Positions 17,301-25,927 of a stretch of DNA of 64,000 nucleotides are shown here, piece by piece. Source of the stretch: Sipunculus nudus (lineage: Eukaryota; Annelida; Sipuncula; Golfingiida; Sipunculidae). The notes under the pieces are model-generated. The model had not been told where the DNA came from, searched no databases, and saw nothing but the letters and a program-made list of their open reading frames with translations. The stretch lies in the NCBI GenBank assembly GCA_026874595.1, contig JAPPUL010000065.1, positions 50,272 to 114,271 of the forward strand, given 5' to 3'. Each line of letters starts with the position of its first letter. The stretch's first letter is position 1. The position numbers and the translations under genes are program-made.

Positions 17301-18061
17301 TAATTTACTCCTCTTTTATTTGGTTCAATTATGTTTTTATTTGCTATCCAAAAATTGCTAGTTTTAACAACGTTCTTTGTAAACGGTTTACTATCTTTTA
17401 TCAAATTACTTTTAGCGGAAACAGAACCTGTTAAGTCCACTTCTTTTATTAAGCGAACTTTCCAATCCTTGTTATAAGCAAAAAATGTACCCGATAAATC
17501 CAACGAAAAATTTAACTTATGAATTAAAGACGGACTTTTTTCACCTTCAAGCGATTCTAAATCGTTCCAAACTAAAAGGTAAGGAACTAAAACATCTAAA
17601 TCTTCAATATAAAAATAAATCCTTTCGGGCTTATATTGAGTTCGATACTTAATTTCAAATCTTTCTATGTCGAACATATTATTTGCTATATAAATAAATC
17701 TTATGTTCATTAATCCTTCAGCTGTTATCAAGTCGTAACCTTCTTTTTCTTTAAAAAGTTTAAAGTAATTACGACGAAATCGTTCTTTGAAATGTTCGTC
17801 CTCTCGCAAAGGATCCCGAGACCATGTAATTATAGGTAAATCAGTTTCAGACGGAAATTCTGAAGTACCTTTAAATTTATCTTTTAAAGTAGTATTTTTA
17901 GGAAGAGTTCGCTTTTGTAACCTAACCGATTTCATAGCTTCTTCAGTTGAAGTTGTTGGGTCATAAACGAAAGATTTTAAATTAAATTCGTTTACTAACT
18001 TCTCTTGTATATGCAAACGCATTATTTTTTCAAAAACTGTAAATTGTTCGCCTTCTTTCAT
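17300..18061 (-). CDS. putative tail terminator / neck protein, 253 aa
   Basis: Mixed alpha/beta protein with no recognised motif. It has a helical start (FTVFEKIMRLHIQEKLVNEF), a beta-rich middle (RFIYIANNMFDIERFEIKYR) and another strand group near 150-200. Position just upstream of the sheath, after small neck genes, matches where T4 gp3/gp15-type terminators lie. Linked to the following gene by a TAATG overlap. The role is inferred from order only. Confidence 0.4.
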   Translation of the reverse strand: MKEGEQFTVFEKIMRLHIQEKLVNEFNLKSFVYDPTTSTEEAMKSVRLQKRTLPKNTTLKDKFKGTSEFPSETDLPIITWSRDPLREDEHFKERFRRNYFKLFKEKEGYDLITAEGLMNIRFIYIANNMFDIERFEIKYRTQYKPERIYFYIEDLDVLVPYLLVWNDLESLEGEKSPSLIHKLNFSLDLSGTFFAYNKDWKVRLIKEVDLTGSVSAKSNLIKDSKPFTKNVVKTSNFWIANKNIIEPNKRGVN

Positions 18062-18064
18062 ACT

Positions 18065-18502
18065 TTATTCCTCAAATAAGTTAAGTCGATACCTTCTAAT
18101 TCCACTAACAACAGTTCCAATATTCTCCTCATCTTCTACCCGATAACATACCTTTATACCATCTTTTGGACGATTTATATAAAGTCGGGATTCGGGCTGT
18201 AATATAACTTCATTTTCAACATAACAAAAAACTTCATTAGGCGTACCTAAATCAAAATCCGATACTTGTAAAAAATCTACCCCCACATTAACTATTAACA
18301 AATTCAATTGAACAGGAGGTTTGAACTCCTCCACCCTTATATCTTTGCCTGAGTACTCGCCATAAGCGTTACCGTCAAGACGTTTATTTGGCAAAATTTC
18401 CCAATATTCAACTTCCGACCCTACCATTTTTATCAAAGCTCGAATCGCCGAAGACGTTATTTTTGAACTTGTTGGTTCAAATCGATATAATGCCGATTTC
18501 AT
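18065..18502 (-). CDS. putative neck / head-closure protein, 145 aa
   Basis: Beta-rich, with no membrane segment and no recognised family. A helical N-terminus (ITSSAIRALIKMVGSEVEYW) is followed by strands (PPVQLNLLIVNVGVDFLQV, GIKVCYRVEDEENIG). The size and place between connector-like genes and the sheath suit a head-tail joining or neck component. Confidence 0.4.
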   Translation of the reverse strand: MKSALYRFEPTSSKITSSAIRALIKMVGSEVEYWEILPNKRLDGNAYGEYSGKDIRVEEFKPPVQLNLLIVNVGVDFLQVSDFDLGTPNEVFCYVENEVILQPESRLYINRPKDGIKVCYRVEDEENIGTVVSGIRRYRLNLFEE

Positions 18503-18514
18503 GTTTATAACCTT

Positions 18515-19999
18515 TTAGTAAGTTAACGCTCCTCGTTTCTTTAAAGCTTCTGTCATATGAATTAAATGTTTACATAAACCTGTAATATTTTTAGGATTTC
18601 TTGGAGGTCTAGTCGAACCTGGCACTGGAGTATAAGGTGGCGGCGGTTTGCCATACAAAGCATTTTTTTTCTTATTAGCGTTTGCAAATGTAAATTCAAA
18701 ATCTTTACAATTATGGACCGCTAATCCGTTTGCTACAAACGAATGGTCAACGTCAACTGTTAAATCGTACAAATTGTCTTTGTAATTATTTATTATTTGT
18801 TTATCTATAAGTTTAGTATATGGCAATGCTTCGTTTACACTATCGTCAATTAATATGTTCTTAACTAAAAAAGGTGTATATGCTTTAAAGTAAAGAGCAT
18901 TACCTGAAAAAGGGATAAATAAGCTTTTTTTATCTCTAACAACTTTGATTCCTATTTTTGCAAAGATAAATAGTAGTTGAGTTGTTATACTTTTTGGATA
19001 CGTTAAGAACAAACCATTTTTTTCGACATGCGGTTGTAATAAAAATAAGAATTTAACAAACCATTTTAAAGATTCAGTGTCCCACAACATAAATAAAGAA
19101 GTAAAACGGTTCGTTTTTTTGTCATAAAGTTGTTGACATAAGTTGACAACATTATCAGAAGGAAACTCGTATACGCCTAATTCCTTTGCTAGTTTCTTAA
19201 TCGAGACTTGAACCTCCTCTTTATATAAAGTGTTACCGATACCCGATAACTGTAATACATCTTTTTTGAATTTTGAACTATGAACTATTTTACCTAAAAC
19301 AAAATAAGCTGCGAATAGTTCAATAAAAAATAAGTCGACTGTTACTTTTAGGTAATTGTTTGTAGGAATAGTTTGTTCTGGAGTATATACTAAGTCTCCA
19401 ATTTCTAAATCAGCTTTCCATATTTCAGTATTGTTTTCCTCTATTAAAAATTCATGGTCGTCCGACGCTATTATTTTCGTACCGTTATCAAAAATATATT
19501 TGTAAACTTTTCCCGTATGTTTCTTGTTAATAGTCGCTAAAACTGTTCGGAGTTGTCCCGTATGCGAAACAACCTTTTCCCCAATTTGAATATCTTTTAT
19601 CTTTTTATAAGTAAAATTATCCATTAAAATTTGAGTATTTTTATCAAGACATGTACAAGAAACTTTGACGGGATTATCAGTCATAGACATTTTAGTTAAC
19701 CAAAATTCATCCCCACTCGGTTGTTTAATATAAAAATAATTTTTAGCTTTTGTTTTTAAAGGTGGACTTGTTCTAATATCATCCACTTTATTAAACTGTA
19801 TAATTGGTTTTTGTACTGTTTTTTGTTTTCCGTCGCTTTTTGTAGTATCAGTTTGAGCACTAGTTTCCGCTTTAACTATATATGTTTTAGTTTTAGGCTC
19901 GATTATTCTTTTTCTAACTTTATAATTAGACGTTTTCGAAACATTTTTTCTATTTTTCGAAAGCTTAAATGTATTTTTTAATAATTTATCTAAAGTCAT
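18515..19999 (-). CDS. SWIM zinc-finger protein interrupted by an intein
   Basis: 494-aa precursor. Residues 1-116 and 431-494 are the host protein (exteins); 117-430 is an intein. Joining the exteins would give a 180-aa protein whose first half is Lys/Thr-rich and disordered and whose second half has a SWIM-type zinc motif: SCT followed by CKDFEF gives the CxC pair, and GLCKHL supplies the CxH pair (Cys476, His478 in the precursor). SWIM motifs mediate DNA or protein binding. A Pro-rich loop (YGKPPPPYTPVPGSTRPP) lies between the pairs. It lies among neck genes, so a head-tail joining or DNA-binding virion role is possible. Function is otherwise unknown. Confidence 0.8.
   Translation of the reverse strand: MTLDKLLKNTFKLSKNRKNVSKTSNYKVRKRIIEPKTKTYIVKAETSAQTDTTKSDGKQKTVQKPIIQFNKVDDIRTSPPLKTKAKNYFYIKQPSGDEFWLTKMSMTDNPVKVSCTCLDKNTQILMDNFTYKKIKDIQIGEKVVSHTGQLRTVLATINKKHTGKVYKYIFDNGTKIIASDDHEFLIEENNTEIWKADLEIGDLVYTPEQTIPTNNYLKVTVDLFFIELFAAYFVLGKIVHSSKFKKDVLQLSGIGNTLYKEEVQVSIKKLAKELGVYEFPSDNVVNLCQQLYDKKTNRFTSLFMLWDTESLKWFVKFLFLLQPHVEKNGLFLTYPKSITTQLLFIFAKIGIKVVRDKKSLFIPFSGNALYFKAYTPFLVKNILIDDSVNEALPYTKLIDKQIINNYKDNLYDLTVDVDHSFVANGLAVHNCKDFEFTFANANKKKNALYGKPPPPYTPVPGSTRPPRNPKNITGLCKHLIHMTEALKKRGALTY
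18710..19651 (-). other. intein in the SWIM protein (314 aa)
   Basis: Self-splicing element with Hint-domain blocks. Block A starts at Cys117 (CLDKNTQILM). Block B is in GTKIIASDDHEFLI, with the expected TxxH replaced by a related xSDDHEF form. Blocks F/G are LYDLTVDVDHSFVANGLAVHN, with the usual penultimate His and final Asn, then Cys+1. The central part (about 210-370) looks like a decayed LAGLIDADG endonuclease: the helices LFAAYFVLGKIV and WFVKFLFLLQP stand where the motif helices should be, but their catalytic acidic residues are missing. Splicing-competent in appearance, homing-dead by inference. Confidence 0.88.
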
Positions 20000-20018
20000 A
20001 TATTATTACTCCTTATTA

Positions 20019-20876
20019 TTAGCCCCACATCCACCAATAAGTTTTTTCACCAAGACTAGCTCGTAACTCATCTAAGCGAGTAGTTCCCCGATCAGCGATA
20101 GCTTGTAAATCAATATCGATAGGTAATTGGTCCATTCGTAAAATTACTTTAGCCGTTCCAATTGCTACCATTAGATTAGCTTCAAATAATTCAATCAAAG
20201 ATTTAGACGTATCGTTATATTCTAAAGCTACTTTATAACGTGTTTCATAAGTACCTACTAACTCACCTTTTAGTCCTTTAACAAAAAGAGTTAATTCGTT
20301 CTTGTCTTCATTAAATACCGCTGTTCCTAAAGAGCCAGAAAAATTTTTACCCGAAACCTTGTCATCTCGAAGTACAAGATTTCCTAAAGTACCTAAACTT
20401 AAATAAAAAGATCCAAATTTATGAAACGAAGGAAGTTTAATAGGAATATCCGTCATACTTTCGTCAATATAAATCGGTCCTAAACGTTCCTCGATTTTTT
20501 CTATTTTCGATATGCCTCCATATTCAATTAAAAAGTCGCCGTCATAAGGAGGGTAAATCATATCCCCATTTTCGTAAAACCAACCCGTATCAATTTCTGA
20601 GTAATATTTAGGAGCCGCTAAATCAAATCCAAATCCCGAATAACTATTTTTAACACTAATCAAATACTTAAAGTCGTCTGGAGCTTTATACCCGTTAGTT
20701 CGAGACATTCGAACAGTCTTAATCCGATGTTTTGGTCGGTAATTTTCGTAATCTCGTATTGTTTGAATAAAAAGCCTTTCTAGTTCTTCGTAATGAAAGT
20801 TTAAATGTGATAATGGAAAATGTAATTGACCCATTCTTATTAACGATAACCTAACTACATCTTCCAACCGTAACAT
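20019..20876 (-). CDS. putative head-tail connector / neck protein, 285 aa
   Basis: Starts with a helical region (MLRLEDVVRLSLIRMGQLHF...ELERLFIQTIRDYENYRPK), has a long beta-rich middle (about 90-220), and ends with helices plus LGEKTYWWMWG. The pattern of an N-terminal helical domain and a C-terminal docking helix fits connector proteins bound to the portal. It is the first larger gene after the capsid protein. I do not recognise a specific family. Confidence 0.45.
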   Translation of the reverse strand: MLRLEDVVRLSLIRMGQLHFPLSHLNFHYEELERLFIQTIRDYENYRPKHRIKTVRMSRTNGYKAPDDFKYLISVKNSYSGFGFDLAAPKYYSEIDTGWFYENGDMIYPPYDGDFLIEYGGISKIEKIEERLGPIYIDESMTDIPIKLPSFHKFGSFYLSLGTLGNLVLRDDKVSGKNFSGSLGTAVFNEDKNELTLFVKGLKGELVGTYETRYKVALEYNDTSKSLIELFEANLMVAIGTAKVILRMDQLPIDIDLQAIADRGTTRLDELRASLGEKTYWWMWG

Positions 20877-20886
20877 TCAAATTCTC

Positions 20887-21198
20887 CTATTTCTTTTTTG
20901 GACGTCCTTTTTTCTTAACAACTTCTTCTACATTCTTTTCTTTCTCCTCGTATTCTGTTTCCTCTATTTCTTTTTTTACTTCTTCGACTATCTTAGGCTC
21001 ATCGACTTTTTCTTTTGATTTTGAACTATTTCCTTTTTCCACTTCCAAAAAAGAATTAGCTTCTATCCATTCTTTAGCATTTTCATAAACTTCATTATCG
21101 ACTTCTACTTCAGATAAAGGGGGAACAGTAATGCTCCCCCCATCATGGAGAGAAGAAATACAAAACGCTATATAATCACTAGTGTTTTTTAACTTCAT
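20887..21198 (-). CDS. small capsid-region protein with AT-hook-like tail
   Basis: 103 aa: a compact N-terminal half (MKLKNTSDYIAFCISSLHDG...VPPLSEVEVDNE), then an acidic, Glu/Lys-rich coiled region and a basic end KKKGRPKKK. GRP flanked by Lys is the AT-hook core that binds the minor groove of AT-rich DNA. It lies between the major capsid protein and the connector gene, so it may sit on the inner capsid face and touch DNA, or decorate the head. The role is inferred. Confidence 0.55.
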   Translation of the reverse strand: MKLKNTSDYIAFCISSLHDGGSITVPPLSEVEVDNEVYENAKEWIEANSFLEVEKGNSSKSKEKVDEPKIVEEVKKEIEETEYEEKEKNVEEVVKKKGRPKKK

Positions 21199-21211
21199 AG
21201 TCTGATTTACC

Positions 21212-22696
21212 TTATTTCAAATTCTCTATAGTCATTTTAGTAATAAATTTTGGAGCAACCACTTCTAACGCAGCCCAAGTTGCTACTGTTTGTTGTTGCA
21301 TTAAAGGTGTTTCAGGACTCGATGATATACTAGTCATTGTTAATGGCATGTACGGTGCATAAACAAGAGTAGTATCAAAACCACCTGTTCCTTTATACAT
21401 CAAAATAAGCTCGTTATCAGGTATCGCAGGTGTTCCATTTACATCGTACAAAGGAGCTTTTATAACAGGAATCGAACCTTTCCACGTTCCGAAATAATGC
21501 GGACCATCATAACTTGCTCCCGATGGTTGAAACAAACTTCCTTGCGAAGTTAAAAAGGTTGCCGCTTTATTGCCAGCAATAATAACATCTATCTTTCCTC
21601 GTCCTGCAACTTGATACATAGATTCTTCGGCTTTGTTCATGTGATAAGGAAACGATTTAACATGATCGGTCCAAGAAATACCCGCTGGTACTTGTGCATC
21701 CCAAGTAATCACTCCCCCCTGAGCTTCGTTATATAATTTAAAGATCGCATGATTACCTATTTCTTTAGTTAAATGATACGTTAAATTTCGTTGAAAATTA
21801 GCTACCGCATCATATTCAAATCGAGTCTTTAGTCCATGCTTTTTGAGCATTGATATTTCTTGCGACAATGCATAAACAACAGCATGCACGGGTCGTGTCT
21901 CTAAAGTTGTGCTAATTTTTGGAATACTATTAGGTACATTTTCATACCGTGTTCCAAAACTTAATCGAATTTTTGATCCTACGGGTGGTTGTGTTTTCGT
22001 CGCAAAAAAAGATATGTCCCCCGCCCCTGTTGTATAGTCAATAACACCCGATATTCCAGGACCTTGTATATGTCCATAACCATCGTCCTGAGCGTAAAAA
22101 GATGTTCCGTCAACAGTAACTCGAACACTTTGAAGACGTATTGGCAAAATTATTCCCGCATTCCCTCCAGTCGTTCCTCCTGCTAAAGTTGCCAAATTAA
22201 AACTATATGTTTGAGTGCCTGCTGCATAATCACCAATTTCAACATTAATTGCTTCAGGAGAATAATTTCCAATCAATCGAGCAGTTCGTGTTCTTGGATC
22301 TTTTATTACTTGACCTGCTGTTATAGTATTTCGATTAGTAACCGCTTTTGTTACCATGTAAGAAATTTGTCCCACTTCTCCATCAAGCATTTGTGTTGAA
22401 GCAATTATAGGCAATATTGACGCCCCGTAAAAACCTGTTATTACATCAAGACCTATTCGTGGGAGTACCCCCAAATTAGAAACTGTTCCGTCATTTTCAG
22501 CTTCGTGAATTTCATTACTAAATGTTTCTAGTAACGTACCTAAAACAAATCGGTCATGCGGTTTAATTTCTCTAACTTTTGAAAGTGGCGAGTTTTCAAT
22601 GTCTATAAAATTCTTTGAATATTTCGATTCTAAAATATTTATAATTTCCTCGTCAGTTCTTTCAAGTTGTAACGGATGATTTTTAGTGTTATACAT
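21212..22696 (-). CDS. major capsid protein (HK97 fold, T4 gp23-like)
   Basis: 494-aa coat protein. Order and features match gp23-type capsid proteins: an N-terminal helical region (about 1-65) that may be cleaved by the prohead protease encoded upstream, a spine-helix region with FEYDAVANFQRNLTYHLTKEIG, and a C-terminal A-domain with ELILMYKGTG, LVYAPYMPLTMTS and TWAALEVVAPKFI. An inserted domain at about 140-250 is beta-rich. Its 5' end overlaps the protease-scaffold gene by eight bases, and a good ribosome site (AGGAG) is present in that gene's last codons. Confidence 0.9.
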   Translation of the reverse strand: MYNTKNHPLQLERTDEEIINILESKYSKNFIDIENSPLSKVREIKPHDRFVLGTLLETFSNEIHEAENDGTVSNLGVLPRIGLDVITGFYGASILPIIASTQMLDGEVGQISYMVTKAVTNRNTITAGQVIKDPRTRTARLIGNYSPEAINVEIGDYAAGTQTYSFNLATLAGGTTGGNAGIILPIRLQSVRVTVDGTSFYAQDDGYGHIQGPGISGVIDYTTGAGDISFFATKTQPPVGSKIRLSFGTRYENVPNSIPKISTTLETRPVHAVVYALSQEISMLKKHGLKTRFEYDAVANFQRNLTYHLTKEIGNHAIFKLYNEAQGGVITWDAQVPAGISWTDHVKSFPYHMNKAEESMYQVAGRGKIDVIIAGNKAATFLTSQGSLFQPSGASYDGPHYFGTWKGSIPVIKAPLYDVNGTPAIPDNELILMYKGTGGFDTTLVYAPYMPLTMTSISSSPETPLMQQQTVATWAALEVVAPKFITKMTIENLK

Positions 22697-23633
22697 TTTT
22701 AATTCCTCCTGTCATTTCTTTAAATAAACTTTCAGCAAGTGAGTTTGTTTGTAATTTTACGGGAGCACCATAACTTTGCTCATGCAATACCTTATTATTA
22801 GTTTTAAGAGGAGCATTTTTAACAAGTTCACTTGCATCTTGTAAAAGCTCTTCAACATCCGAAGCGGTGTATTTTCTCATTAAACCCGAAACATGTTCTC
22901 TCGAACATCCAAATTCTTGGGATAAACGGTCGATTTCTTTTTCGTTTCTTTCTTCCTCTAAGCTTTCTCGTATTTCGACAAAATCTTCAATTGATCCAAG
23001 TTCCTTATAACTTTCAAGTTCGTCCGAAACTTTTATAGCTAGATTTTCAATGAACGGTAACGAACCCCCCATTTCTTCAATTTTATCTGCCAGCAATTGA
23101 GCTTTTTTTAACGTCTGTCGTATTTCGTTAACAGGTCCTATCGCTCGATATTCTTGTAAAGATGCTAAACTTTCTTCTAAAACATTTTCGATGTCGTGTA
23201 TAGAGCCAAGAGATTCATAATCTTCGAGTTGATATAACTTAACTCTTAAATTGTCTACATCGCCTAAATCTTCGTAAGCCTTTAAAGTATTTAAAACGTC
23301 TATTATAGGCTTTTCGGGCAACTCATTTAAATGTTCACCATAACCTGTTAATGTTTCAAACTTATTTAAATTACGGAGACTATCAGCTGACACCCCCTCT
23401 AAAATCGAGGAAAGTTCTTTGACACTAAGACCCGATTCTTGAATTTTGTCAACAAGTTCGTTTATATCTCCCGTATATTGCTTTCTTAGTTCGTTTATTT
23501 CTTTATTTAAACTTTCGTTATCAGTTCTTAACTGAGCAATCGTACGTCCCCTGTCTTCGTATCGCTCTACAAACGATTCGTCAATATTCTTAGTAATTGA
23601 GTCGTTTACTAATTTGGTATCATTACTTGCCAT
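22689..23633 (-). CDS. nested scaffold protein from internal start
   Basis: An in-frame ATG at 23633 (Met218 of the protease gene) is preceded, seven bases away, by AAAGGAGGA, the strongest ribosome site in this neighbourhood. It would yield a 314-aa protein containing only the coiled-coil scaffold (starting MASNDTKLVNDS). Overlapping protease and scaffold genes sharing a C-terminus are well known (lambda C/Nu3). The protease gene's own start has only a weak site, which fits much more scaffold than protease. Confidence 0.75.
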   Translation of the reverse strand: MASNDTKLVNDSITKNIDESFVERYEDRGRTIAQLRTDNESLNKEINELRKQYTGDINELVDKIQESGLSVKELSSILEGVSADSLRNLNKFETLTGYGEHLNELPEKPIIDVLNTLKAYEDLGDVDNLRVKLYQLEDYESLGSIHDIENVLEESLASLQEYRAIGPVNEIRQTLKKAQLLADKIEEMGGSLPFIENLAIKVSDELESYKELGSIEDFVEIRESLEEERNEKEIDRLSQEFGCSREHVSGLMRKYTASDVEELLQDASELVKNAPLKTNNKVLHEQSYGAPVKLQTNSLAESLFKEMTGGIKNV

Positions 23634-24284
23634 GTTTAAATCCTCCTTTGTTTTTTTTTTAAAATTTCCATCTATTATTTCTTCCGTTAAATTTGTACTA
23701 GTTTGGACAAAACCAGGATGTATTACGAAATCAAATGTTCTTAATACATAAGAATCCTTGTCTACAACATTTTCATTTCCCTCATTAGGTTTACTTACCT
23801 GTTTAATCTTTCCTAAAGCTCTGGACGACGTCTTTAATTGACTACCCGCATTTAAATAAGTAAACAGGTTTTTCCCCGCTACCGTATTTAAAATCTTAGC
23901 CTCGCCCATCCCCCTATTTTGTTCATCTATCCACAAATTAGTTATTAAATGCGAAACTTTACCCGCCGCTAAATCATCCTCGGTAATGTCTTTTGGCTCG
24001 TGTCCAATCATTCCAAACATTAATTTGTTCTTCAATAATTCTTGAACTCGTGGCGAGTTAATAGTCTTTTCCCAAAGCTCTTTCGAGTAATAACGTTTGT
24101 TACGTGAATATCCGTCAGGAACAAAAAATTGACCTGTAACTGTACCCAAAACAGTTTTACCTTTAACAACTTCTTCCTCTTCTAATACCTTTTCTACAAC
24201 CCAATCTTGATTAATTTCCCAAACCTCGCCTAACTTAATCAAATTGTCCTTTTCTTGTTGTGCTTCTATAACCATATTACTCAT
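22689..24284 (-). CDS. prohead protease with C-terminal scaffold
   Basis: 531 aa. Residues 1 to about 210 are a prohead serine protease of gp21/herpesvirus-assemblin type: TGQFFVPDGYSRNKRYY near the start, MFGMIGHEP with the likely catalytic His95, LKTSSRALG with Ser153/154 as nucleophile, and the FDFVIHPGF strand. Residues about 218-531 are almost wholly acidic coiled coil (for example ESLNKEINELRKQY), typical of scaffold protein. The protease should remove scaffold and trim capsid protein before packaging. The coiled part can also be made alone from an internal start (separate entry). Portal and core genes lie upstream. Confidence 0.87.
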   Translation of the reverse strand: MSNMVIEAQQEKDNLIKLGEVWEINQDWVVEKVLEEEEVVKGKTVLGTVTGQFFVPDGYSRNKRYYSKELWEKTINSPRVQELLKNKLMFGMIGHEPKDITEDDLAAGKVSHLITNLWIDEQNRGMGEAKILNTVAGKNLFTYLNAGSQLKTSSRALGKIKQVSKPNEGNENVVDKDSYVLRTFDFVIHPGFVQTSTNLTEEIIDGNFKKKTKEDLNMASNDTKLVNDSITKNIDESFVERYEDRGRTIAQLRTDNESLNKEINELRKQYTGDINELVDKIQESGLSVKELSSILEGVSADSLRNLNKFETLTGYGEHLNELPEKPIIDVLNTLKAYEDLGDVDNLRVKLYQLEDYESLGSIHDIENVLEESLASLQEYRAIGPVNEIRQTLKKAQLLADKIEEMGGSLPFIENLAIKVSDELESYKELGSIEDFVEIRESLEEERNEKEIDRLSQEFGCSREHVSGLMRKYTASDVEELLQDASELVKNAPLKTNNKVLHEQSYGAPVKLQTNSLAESLFKEMTGGIKNV

Positions 24285-24287
24285 CGT

Positions 24288-25055
24288 TTACTTTTTAATT
24301 AGTTGTGCTCTTTTCTTTTGCCCTCGACTCATTGCTTTTTTATCTGCAGCTGACTTTTTCTTACCTTTCATTTTTCGACTTCGTTTCAGATCGGCTTTTT
24401 TTTGAGCTGCAGTACGTTTCCCACCTTCTCTCACTTTAATTTTTTTACCGCCTCTAACAACTATTTTTAGTTTTCCACTTGCCTCGTCGACCTCTTGCCT
24501 AAATACACCGTCATATATCCTATTTAAATCCGCTACATCTTTTGCAAACGACAAAATTTCGTTAGTTGGTAACTTAAAAAAATTCGTTAGATTAACTTTA
24601 TTGTCTTGGTAAATTTCTTTTGGTAAAGGCAATTCTTTATCGTCATATTCAGACAACAAAACTAAATACGGGGTCGATTCACTCACATCAAAATGAATAG
24701 ACATTGTACGACCATTGTTAAAGTAAACGTCATAATAAAAACCTTCGGTAGTATGAACACCTTCTACATCATCAACTTGAACTTGTCGTAAAAGGTCATA
24801 AAATTTGTCGGTTGAATACTCTAAAAACCCTTCGTCAGGATCGTCAACCTCTTCAGGTAGGTTATAAAACTCTTCGTCGTCATCATCGTCAGAAGCATTT
24901 TCTAAATTAAAATCCTCATCAAAATCATAACTATCAACATCAACACTATCAACATCAACCCAACGACTTCTATTTGAACGTCGAACAGTTGTTTCGTTAA
25001 AATCAGTATCGTTTACTTCGTCTAAAAGACTTTGTAACTTTTCGGTTAAATTCAT
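24288..25055 (-). CDS. putative prohead core protein (acidic N, basic C)
   Basis: 255 aa with strong charge asymmetry. Residues about 30-80 are dominated by Asp/Glu (including ASDDDDDEEFYNLPEEVDDPDE) and 205-255 by Lys/Arg (GGKRTAAQKKADLKRSRKMK and on). A folded middle has beta strands (GFYYDVYFNNGRTMSIHFDV). The position between portal and protease matches T4 gp67/gp68 internal core proteins, and the basic tail could bind DNA. TGGAGGA lies just before the ATG. No family is recognised with certainty. Confidence 0.5.
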   Translation of the reverse strand: MNLTEKLQSLLDEVNDTDFNETTVRRSNRSRWVDVDSVDVDSYDFDEDFNLENASDDDDDEEFYNLPEEVDDPDEGFLEYSTDKFYDLLRQVQVDDVEGVHTTEGFYYDVYFNNGRTMSIHFDVSESTPYLVLLSEYDDKELPLPKEIYQDNKVNLTNFFKLPTNEILSFAKDVADLNRIYDGVFRQEVDEASGKLKIVVRGGKKIKVREGGKRTAAQKKADLKRSRKMKGKKKSAADKKAMSRGQKKRAQLIKK

Positions 25056-25098
25056 AAATCCTCCAATAAAATTTCATTGCCGATATTTATTCTGTCAT

Positions 25099-25113
25099 CT
25101 ATACATATAAAAA
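25099..25113 (-). promoter_or_regulatory. degenerate copy of the AT-rich promoter motif
   Basis: The minus strand reads TTTTTATATGTATAG, a looser version of the 15-mer at 3982, located 44 bases before the core-protein ATG (25055). It may start head-gene transcription. Weak on its own. Confidence 0.3.
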
Positions 25114-25132
25114 TTAAATATTGAAAAAACGA

Positions 25133-25175
25133 CTGATTTTCAATATTATGAGCACAAAAGATCCCTTAAAATCAG
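25133..25175 (-). terminator. possible weak terminator between head genes
   Basis: CTGATTTT (25133-25140) and AAAATCAG (25168-25175) form an 8-bp inverted repeat with a 27-base loop. On the minus strand it is followed by TCG and a run of six T. The long loop makes it weak. Sited after the 25214-25924 gene and before the core-protein promoter candidate, it could partly separate two transcripts. The 158 bases here hold no gene. Confidence 0.3.
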
Positions 25176-25213
25176 GTCTAAAAGTTAAATTAAAGGAGTT
25201 TTAAATTTATTTT

Positions 25214-25924
25214 TTAGGAAGGTTTTAAATTAACAATGTCTATACACTTATCGATGTAACTATCGTTTTCGTTTAATATAAATTTTTCTTTTGTTCGTTG
25301 GTTCCATTCGTTTTTAATATTATCTTCAAGTAAAACAGCTAACACCTCTAAATCTTCAAGTAAGACCACTTTGTCGTTTAGAACATCACATTCGATATTA
25401 GTAAATGCTTTAACAACACTTTCTACAAAGACAATATAATCCGCTTGTACTTCCTCGTCCCAATGAAACATTAAAACTTCGCTCATAATACTTGATTTTA
25501 GCATGTTTAAATTTGCACAAAAACGCCATTTCTCGAATTCATTAAAATCAAGTTGTATTTCATTTATTCCTTTTGTACCAAAATGTTCTTTTGGTTTTTT
25601 AGGGTCTTCTTTTCTAACTCGAAAAGACCTTAACTTTTTCATTCCCTTAACCAAACCCGACAACAAACTATCTCGCCTTTGTATTGTTCGATTTCGAATT
25701 AAGTTGTGATACCGTTTAATACCCGATTCATATTTAAATCTGTATTTTTTCCAATTCCAAGTTTGAGCTTTCGAACGCTTAGACATGAGAGCTGTTTTTA
25801 AGTTGGCTCCTTTTACATTTAAATAAAACTCTTCTATTTCCTCTTTAGTAAAATCGTCATAAGATTTCTGTAACTTCAACAAAGTTTCAAGCAACTCTTT
25901 TTCTTTTTTACTTCTATATCCCAT
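25214..25924 (-). CDS. hypothetical head-module protein, 236 aa
   Basis: Helical, with a very basic centre (about 50-120: KRSKAQTWNWKKYRFKYES and RVRKEDPKKPKEH) and an acidic C-terminal half. No recognised motif. I choose the ATG at 25924; the GTG one codon upstream is also possible, with GAGGGTGGG in the portal's last codons as ribosome site. Between portal and core genes, it may be a capsid internal or core protein. Confidence 0.5.
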   Translation of the reverse strand: MGYRSKKEKELLETLLKLQKSYDDFTKEEIEEFYLNVKGANLKTALMSKRSKAQTWNWKKYRFKYESGIKRYHNLIRNRTIQRRDSLLSGLVKGMKKLRSFRVRKEDPKKPKEHFGTKGINEIQLDFNEFEKWRFCANLNMLKSSIMSEVLMFHWDEEVQADYIVFVESVVKAFTNIECDVLNDKVVLLEDLEVLAVLLEDNIKNEWNQRTKEKFILNENDSYIDKCIDIVNLKPS

Positions 25925-25927
25925 CAC

